A DNA stretch of 16,848 bases. It comes from Candidatus Fermentibacterota bacterium. Its GTDB lineage: Bacteria; Fermentibacterota; Fermentibacteria; Fermentibacterales; Fermentibacteraceae. This document shows positions 14,104 through 16,848 of this stretch, one piece after another (position 1 is the stretch's first letter; every line of letters begins with the position of its first letter). The notes below the pieces were generated by a model. That model did no database searches, had not been told where the DNA came from, and saw only the letters and a program-made list of their open reading frames with translations. The translations under genes and the position numbers were made by a program. The stretch spans positions 1 through 16,848 of the forward strand of contig JAAYTY010000047.1 of the NCBI GenBank assembly GCA_012523605.1, read 5' to 3'.

Positions 14104-14682
14104 TTGAGGTACGTCGAGTCCGCCGCAATCTCCGACGCCGCCTACAGGATGTGCGTCCGCGCCTCGATTGCGCCCGCGCCTGGAATACGCGAGGCGCTGG
14201 AGCATGCTCTCTCTCTCCATCCTCCAGGCCCGGCCTTCCACGCCCTGCGGATCCTGATCGAGAACATTGACGTCGCCGGGAAGAGCCGCCTTCCGCTCTG
14301 CCAGGACACGGGAATCCCGGTGTTCTTCGCAGTGCTGGGAAGCGAGGTCGCCGTCGCCGGGGGAACGCTCGAGCAGGCGATCTCGTCGGGCGTGTCCAAA
14401 GCCTGTTCCGAGGGCTGTCTGAGGCCTTCACTGGTGGCCGATCCGGCCGGGAGCAGGTTCAACACGACGGATTCGACTCCTCCGGTCATCCATCTGGAGA
14501 CACGCGAGGGAAGGGGGATCAGCCTCGGGCTGATCCTGAGGGGCGCGGGTTCCGAAAACGCCAGCAGGCTCGGAATGCTGCTTCCCCACGCCGGCGAGGA
14601 CGGGATCTCCCGCTTCGTGCTCGAGACCGTGAGGGACGGCGGGGCGTCCGCATGCCCTCCCCTCGTCGTGGTGTCGGCATAG
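14104..14682 (+). CDS. Class I fumarate hydratase alpha subunit, N-terminal part (frameshifted)
   Basis: Encodes the first 190 or so residues of the alpha chain of a two-subunit, 4Fe-4S fumarase/tartrate dehydratase-type enzyme that hydrates fumarate to L-malate. Two of the expected cluster cysteines are present, C66 in LCQDTGIPVF and C184 in GGASACPPLVV. DSTPPVIHLE and LGMLLPHAGEDGISRFV also fit. The frame ends abruptly at TAG 14680-14682 after ACPPLVVVSA, where family members continue with a GxGIGG glycine loop. That continuation is found in the next frame (see 14652-14948). Full-length alpha chains are about 280 residues, and joining the two frames gives 281. The TTG start is supported by AGGAGG four bases upstream. 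The family call is firm; whether the protein is made whole is open. Confidence 0.85.
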   Translation: MRYVESAAISDAAYRMCVRASIAPAPGIREALEHALSLHPPGPAFHALRILIENIDVAGKSRLPLCQDTGIPVFFAVLGSEVAVAGGTLEQAISSGVSKACSEGCLRPSLVADPAGSRFNTTDSTPPVIHLETREGRGISLGLILRGAGSENASRLGMLLPHAGEDGISRFVLETVRDGGASACPPLVVVSA

Positions 14683-14948
14683 GGGGCGACATGGAGGGCT
14701 GCGCGATCCTGGCCAAGAAAGCCCTCCTGAGACCCATGGGTTCGCAAAACCCCTCCGGCCGTCTGGCCGCGCTCGAAGAGCGGCTGCTCGCGGAAATCAA
14801 CGATCTGGGCATCGGCCCGCAGGGTTTCGGCGGGCCGGTGACAGCGCTTGATCTGAGGGTGGAGTCGGCCCCCTGCCACATGGCATCGCTGCCGGTATGC
14901 GTCTGTACCGGCTGTCATGCCCTCAGGACGGCCATGGAGGAGGTCTGA
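14652..14948 (+). CDS. Class I fumarate hydratase alpha subunit, C-terminal part (frameshifted)
   Basis: Reading from the -1 frame, this gives GVGIGGDMEGCAILAKKALLRPMG, GIGPQGFGGPVTALDLRVESAPCHMASLPVCVCTGCHALR, which is the normal C-terminal third of the alpha chain, including the third cluster cysteine region (CTGCHA). The first few residues after the ATG at 14652 (MPSPRR) are out of register with the family and belong to the overlap with the upstream frame, so the true protein segment begins near 14670. It could not fold as a fumarase on its own. The only internal ATG later in frame is 14691. The stop overlaps the beta-subunit ATG by one base (TGATG), with GGAGGAGG just upstream, so this end of the gene is still organised as a coupled pair. 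Confidence 0.8.
   Translation: MPSPRRGVGIGGDMEGCAILAKKALLRPMGSQNPSGRLAALEERLLAEINDLGIGPQGFGGPVTALDLRVESAPCHMASLPVCVCTGCHALRTAMEEV
14668..14682 (+). other. Frameshift junction in the fumarase alpha gene
   Basis: The two reading frames join here. In frame one the codons are GTC GTG GTG TCG GCA TAG. If one G is added in the GG at 14670-14671 the reading becomes V-V-G-V-G-I-G-G, the expected glycine loop, and the frame then stays open to 14948. The simplest reading is a one-base deletion, either real or a base-calling or assembly error at a short G run. No XXXYYYZ slippery heptamer is visible. Confidence 0.75.
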
Positions 14949-15487
14949 TGACAGCGGTGTCGTGCAGCCCCGGAAGGACCAAAGGCCTCGACGGCCTGCG
15001 GGCAGGATCCGGAGTCCTCGTTTCCGGGCTTCTGGTGGCTCTTAGGGACGCCGCGCAGGCAAGGCTCGCCGAGCTCCTCCTCGAGGGCTCGTCCCCTCCG
15101 TTCGATCTCGACGGTATGATCGTCTATTACGCCGCTCCCACGGCTGGGAGGAGCGGTCTGGCCGTCGGCTCGGCCGGCCCGACGACTTCGTCGCGCATGG
15201 ACTGCTGGCTGGGAATGCTTCTCTCGCTGGGCGCTTCCGCGACCATGGGCAAGGGTCCCAGATCCCGATCCTCTGTCCGCCTCTGCGTTGAGCACCGCGC
15301 ACCCTACCTCGCCGCAATCGGCGGAGCCGGGGCATACTACGCCTCCCGTGTCCGATCCTCGCGCGTTCTCGCGTGGCCCGACCTCGGGCCTGAAGCCGTT
15401 CACGCGATGGAGGTCGATTCGTTTCCGGCGTTCGTCGGAATAGATGCCGCCGGGGAAACCATGTTCTCTGCAGGGGGCATGGCATGA
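14948..15487 (+). CDS. Class I fumarate hydratase beta subunit
   Basis: The 179-residue partner chain of the alpha subunit. Together they form the 4Fe-4S fumarase active site in the cytoplasm. Visible motifs are LVSGLLVALRDAAQARLAELL, MIVYYAAPT, VGSAGPTTSSRMDCWLG (the GPTTSxRMD signature), ATMGKG, AAIGGAGAYYA and EVDSFPAFVGIDAAGE, all typical of the TtdB/FumB-type beta chain. Its length (about 180 to 200 in relatives) is normal and no residue looks damaged. The ATG shares one base with the alpha stop and follows GGAGGAGG. Its stop overlaps the malic enzyme ATG by four bases (ATGA). A tartrate dehydratase is an alternative, less likely beside malic enzyme. Confidence 0.93.
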   Translation: MTAVSCSPGRTKGLDGLRAGSGVLVSGLLVALRDAAQARLAELLLEGSSPPFDLDGMIVYYAAPTAGRSGLAVGSAGPTTSSRMDCWLGMLLSLGASATMGKGPRSRSSVRLCVEHRAPYLAAIGGAGAYYASRVRSSRVLAWPDLGPEAVHAMEVDSFPAFVGIDAAGETMFSAGGMA

Positions 15488-16848
15488 CGCTGGAGAACGC
15501 CCTGGCCGAGCTGGACCGCCTCCTCCCCGCCGGCGCCCCCGCCGCGAGGACGGATTTCCTCTACAGGCTGGCCCTGCTGGCCCACGGCCGGTCGGGAGGC
15601 AAGATCTCGATCCTTCCATCGGCATGGCCCGCAGATGTTTCGTGGCTCTCCGTCTGGTACACACCCGGCGTCTCGGCGGTGTCCCGGGCGATCCGGGACG
15701 ATCCCGACCGCTCCTTCGATCTTACGGGAAGGGCCTCGAGAGTCGCGATAGTCACCGATTCCACACGGGTTCTCGGCGACGGGGACTGCGGCCCGGCCGG
15801 AGGGATGGGGGTGATGGAGGGGAAGGCCCTCCTCATGAAGCTCCTCGGCGGGTTCGACGCGGTCCCGCTGTGCCTGGACACGCGCGACGACTCCGGCACC
15901 TCTCTGTCCGGAAGAATGATCGAAGCGGTGGCTTCGCTCGAGCCGTCGTTCGGAGCCGTCAACCTCGAGGACATCTCCCAGCCCGCCTGCTACCGTGTTC
16001 TTTCCGCCCTGCAGGCCCGTCTGTCGATTCCCGTGTGGCACGACGATGCCCAGGGAACCGCCTGTGTGGTTCTCGCAGGCCTGTTGAATGCGCTGGAAGT
16101 CACGGGAAGGGCTCTCGAGTCCTCGCGCATCGTCCTCCTGGGGGCGGGAGCCTCCAACTCCGCCGCGGCGAGGCTTCTCACCGCCGCCGGGGCACCTCCG
16201 GAGAACCTCGCGATCTTCGACAGCAGGGGGCCCCTGTCCCCGGACAGGATGGAGCGCTATTCCGGCGAAGGATGGGAATGGCACAGGAAGCTCTGCCTCG
16301 TCAGCGGTTCCGGTGCCTTCTCATCGGCGCAGGAGGCTCTGCGGGGCGCCGACGTGCTGATCGCGGCTTCGAAGCCGGGGCCGGGTACTGTCCCTCCGGA
16401 ATGGGTGAGGTCCATGGCTCCGGGGGCGGTGGTGTTCGCGCTGGCGAATCCAGTCCCCGAGATCTATCCCGGAGAGGCTCTGGAGGCCGGAGCCGCGGTG
16501 GCCGCCACCGGCAGGGGGGACTTTCCAAACCAGGTCAACAACGCACTCGCCTTTCCGGGCGTTCTCAAGGGCGCACTGCTGGTCAGATCACGGGGGATTT
16601 CGGATGGAATGGCCGTGGCCGCCGCCCGTGCGCTCGCCTGTCATGCGCGGAAACACGGCATCTCGCCGAGGATGATCCTTCCCGGGATGGACGATTCCGG
16701 GGTCGCCCCCGCGGTGGCCGCCGCGGTCGCCGAGAGAGCCGTCGCGGAGGGCCTGGCACGCAGGCCGGCGCCGCCCTCGGAGGTGTCCGCCGCCGCCGCC
16801 CGTGACATCGCCGCCGTGAGGGGCTCCTGCGAAGCCCTGGCCGCATCG
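15484..16848 (+). CDS. Malic enzyme (NAD(P)-dependent, small bacterial type), C-terminus beyond window
   Basis: Oxidatively decarboxylates malate to pyruvate and CO2, forming NAD(P)H. The 455 visible residues carry the family's signatures: VWYTPGVSAVSRAI (Y59), GDGDCGPAGGMGVMEGKALLMK with the catalytic lysine K114, VNLEDISQPACY (E162, D163), IPVWHDDAQGTACVV (D187, D188), a Rossmann loop VLLGAGASNSA (208-217), LANPVPEIYP and ATGRGDFPNQVNNALAFPGVLKGAL. The ATG overlaps the fumarase beta stop (ATGA), so malate formed upstream could be used directly here. No stop is reached before the right edge. The reading is already at or past the usual end of small malic enzymes (about 400 to 450), so little is likely missing. 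Cofactor preference is not clear. Confidence 0.93.
   Translation, partial: MTLENALAELDRLLPAGAPAARTDFLYRLALLAHGRSGGKISILPSAWPADVSWLSVWYTPGVSAVSRAIRDDPDRSFDLTGRASRVAIVTDSTRVLGDGDCGPAGGMGVMEGKALLMKLLGGFDAVPLCLDTRDDSGTSLSGRMIEAVASLEPSFGAVNLEDISQPACYRVLSALQARLSIPVWHDDAQGTACVVLAGLLNALEVTGRALESSRIVLLGAGASNSAAARLLTAAGAPPENLAIFDSRGPLSPDRMERYSGEGWEWHRKLCLVSGSGAFSSAQEALRGADVLIAASKPGPGTVPPEWVRSMAPGAVVFALANPVPEIYPGEALEAGAAVAATGRGDFPNQVNNALAFPGVLKGALLVRSRGISDGMAVAAARALACHARKHGISPRMILPGMDDSGVAPAVAAAVAERAVAEGLARRPAPPSEVSAAAARDIAAVRGSCEALAAS

Noticed and set aside
14660..14682. Programmed -1 ribosomal frameshift in the fumarase alpha gene
   Set aside because: The sequence GTC GTG GTG is not a slippery heptamer and I see no strong downstream structure. 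A one-base deletion explains the break more simply.
1..16848. CRISPR array, tRNA or rRNA gene, insertion sequence
   Set aside because: No regularly spaced repeats, no cloverleaf-like or rRNA-like sequence and no transposase or terminal repeats were noticed by eye; the window is almost fully coding.

Overview
This is a compact, high-GC bacterial chromosome segment. Arginine is very often written AGG, Shine-Dalgarno sequences are clear, and many genes overlap or abut. About a third of the starts are GTG or TTG. The gene set (separate pyrB and pyrI chains, a DUF4954-like beta-helix protein, a two-subunit class I fumarase) would fit an uncultured bacterium of the FCB superphylum, for example a Fermentibacteria-like lineage. 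That placement is only a guess from gene content. I see no mobile element, CRISPR array, tRNA or rRNA, and no stretch over 300 bases lacks a gene.

Layout: (1) The minus strand from 989 to the left edge encodes peptidase T, cut by the window edge. (2) From 1089 to 6906 six plus-strand genes are packed like one operon: an HTH-EIIA fusion protein, pyrB, pyrI, a multi-pass GT-C type glycosyltransferase, a B12-type radical SAM enzyme, and a GT2 polyprenyl-phosphate type glycosyltransferase. (3) A radical SAM/SPASM protein (6940-7971, minus) converges on that operon, with a hairpin between them. (4) Divergent from it, a plus-strand run (8041-12443) encodes an OsmC-like protein, a stand-alone class I glutamine amidotransferase, dipeptidase PepD and a DUF4954-like protein. 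(5) A metal-resistance unit (12523-14035) encodes an SO_0444-like Cu/Zn permease with a C-terminal HMA domain, followed by an ArsR/SmtB repressor. A perfect AT-rich inverted repeat lies just before the permease. (6) From 14104 to the right edge lie the fumarase alpha chain (split by an apparent one-base deletion), the fumarase beta chain and malic enzyme, overlapping end to start. The malic enzyme is cut by the window edge.

Functionally, the window joins peptide breakdown (PepT, PepD), the first committed step of pyrimidine synthesis with its allosteric chain (PyrB, PyrI), envelope or lipid-linked glycosylation (GT-C plus GT2), metal efflux under local repression, and a fumarate to malate to pyruvate route. 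The points most worth a second look are the fumarase frameshift, the operator in front of the metal efflux gene, the DNA-binding EIIA fusion at the head of the pyr operon, and the glycosyltransferase/radical SAM trio coupled to it.
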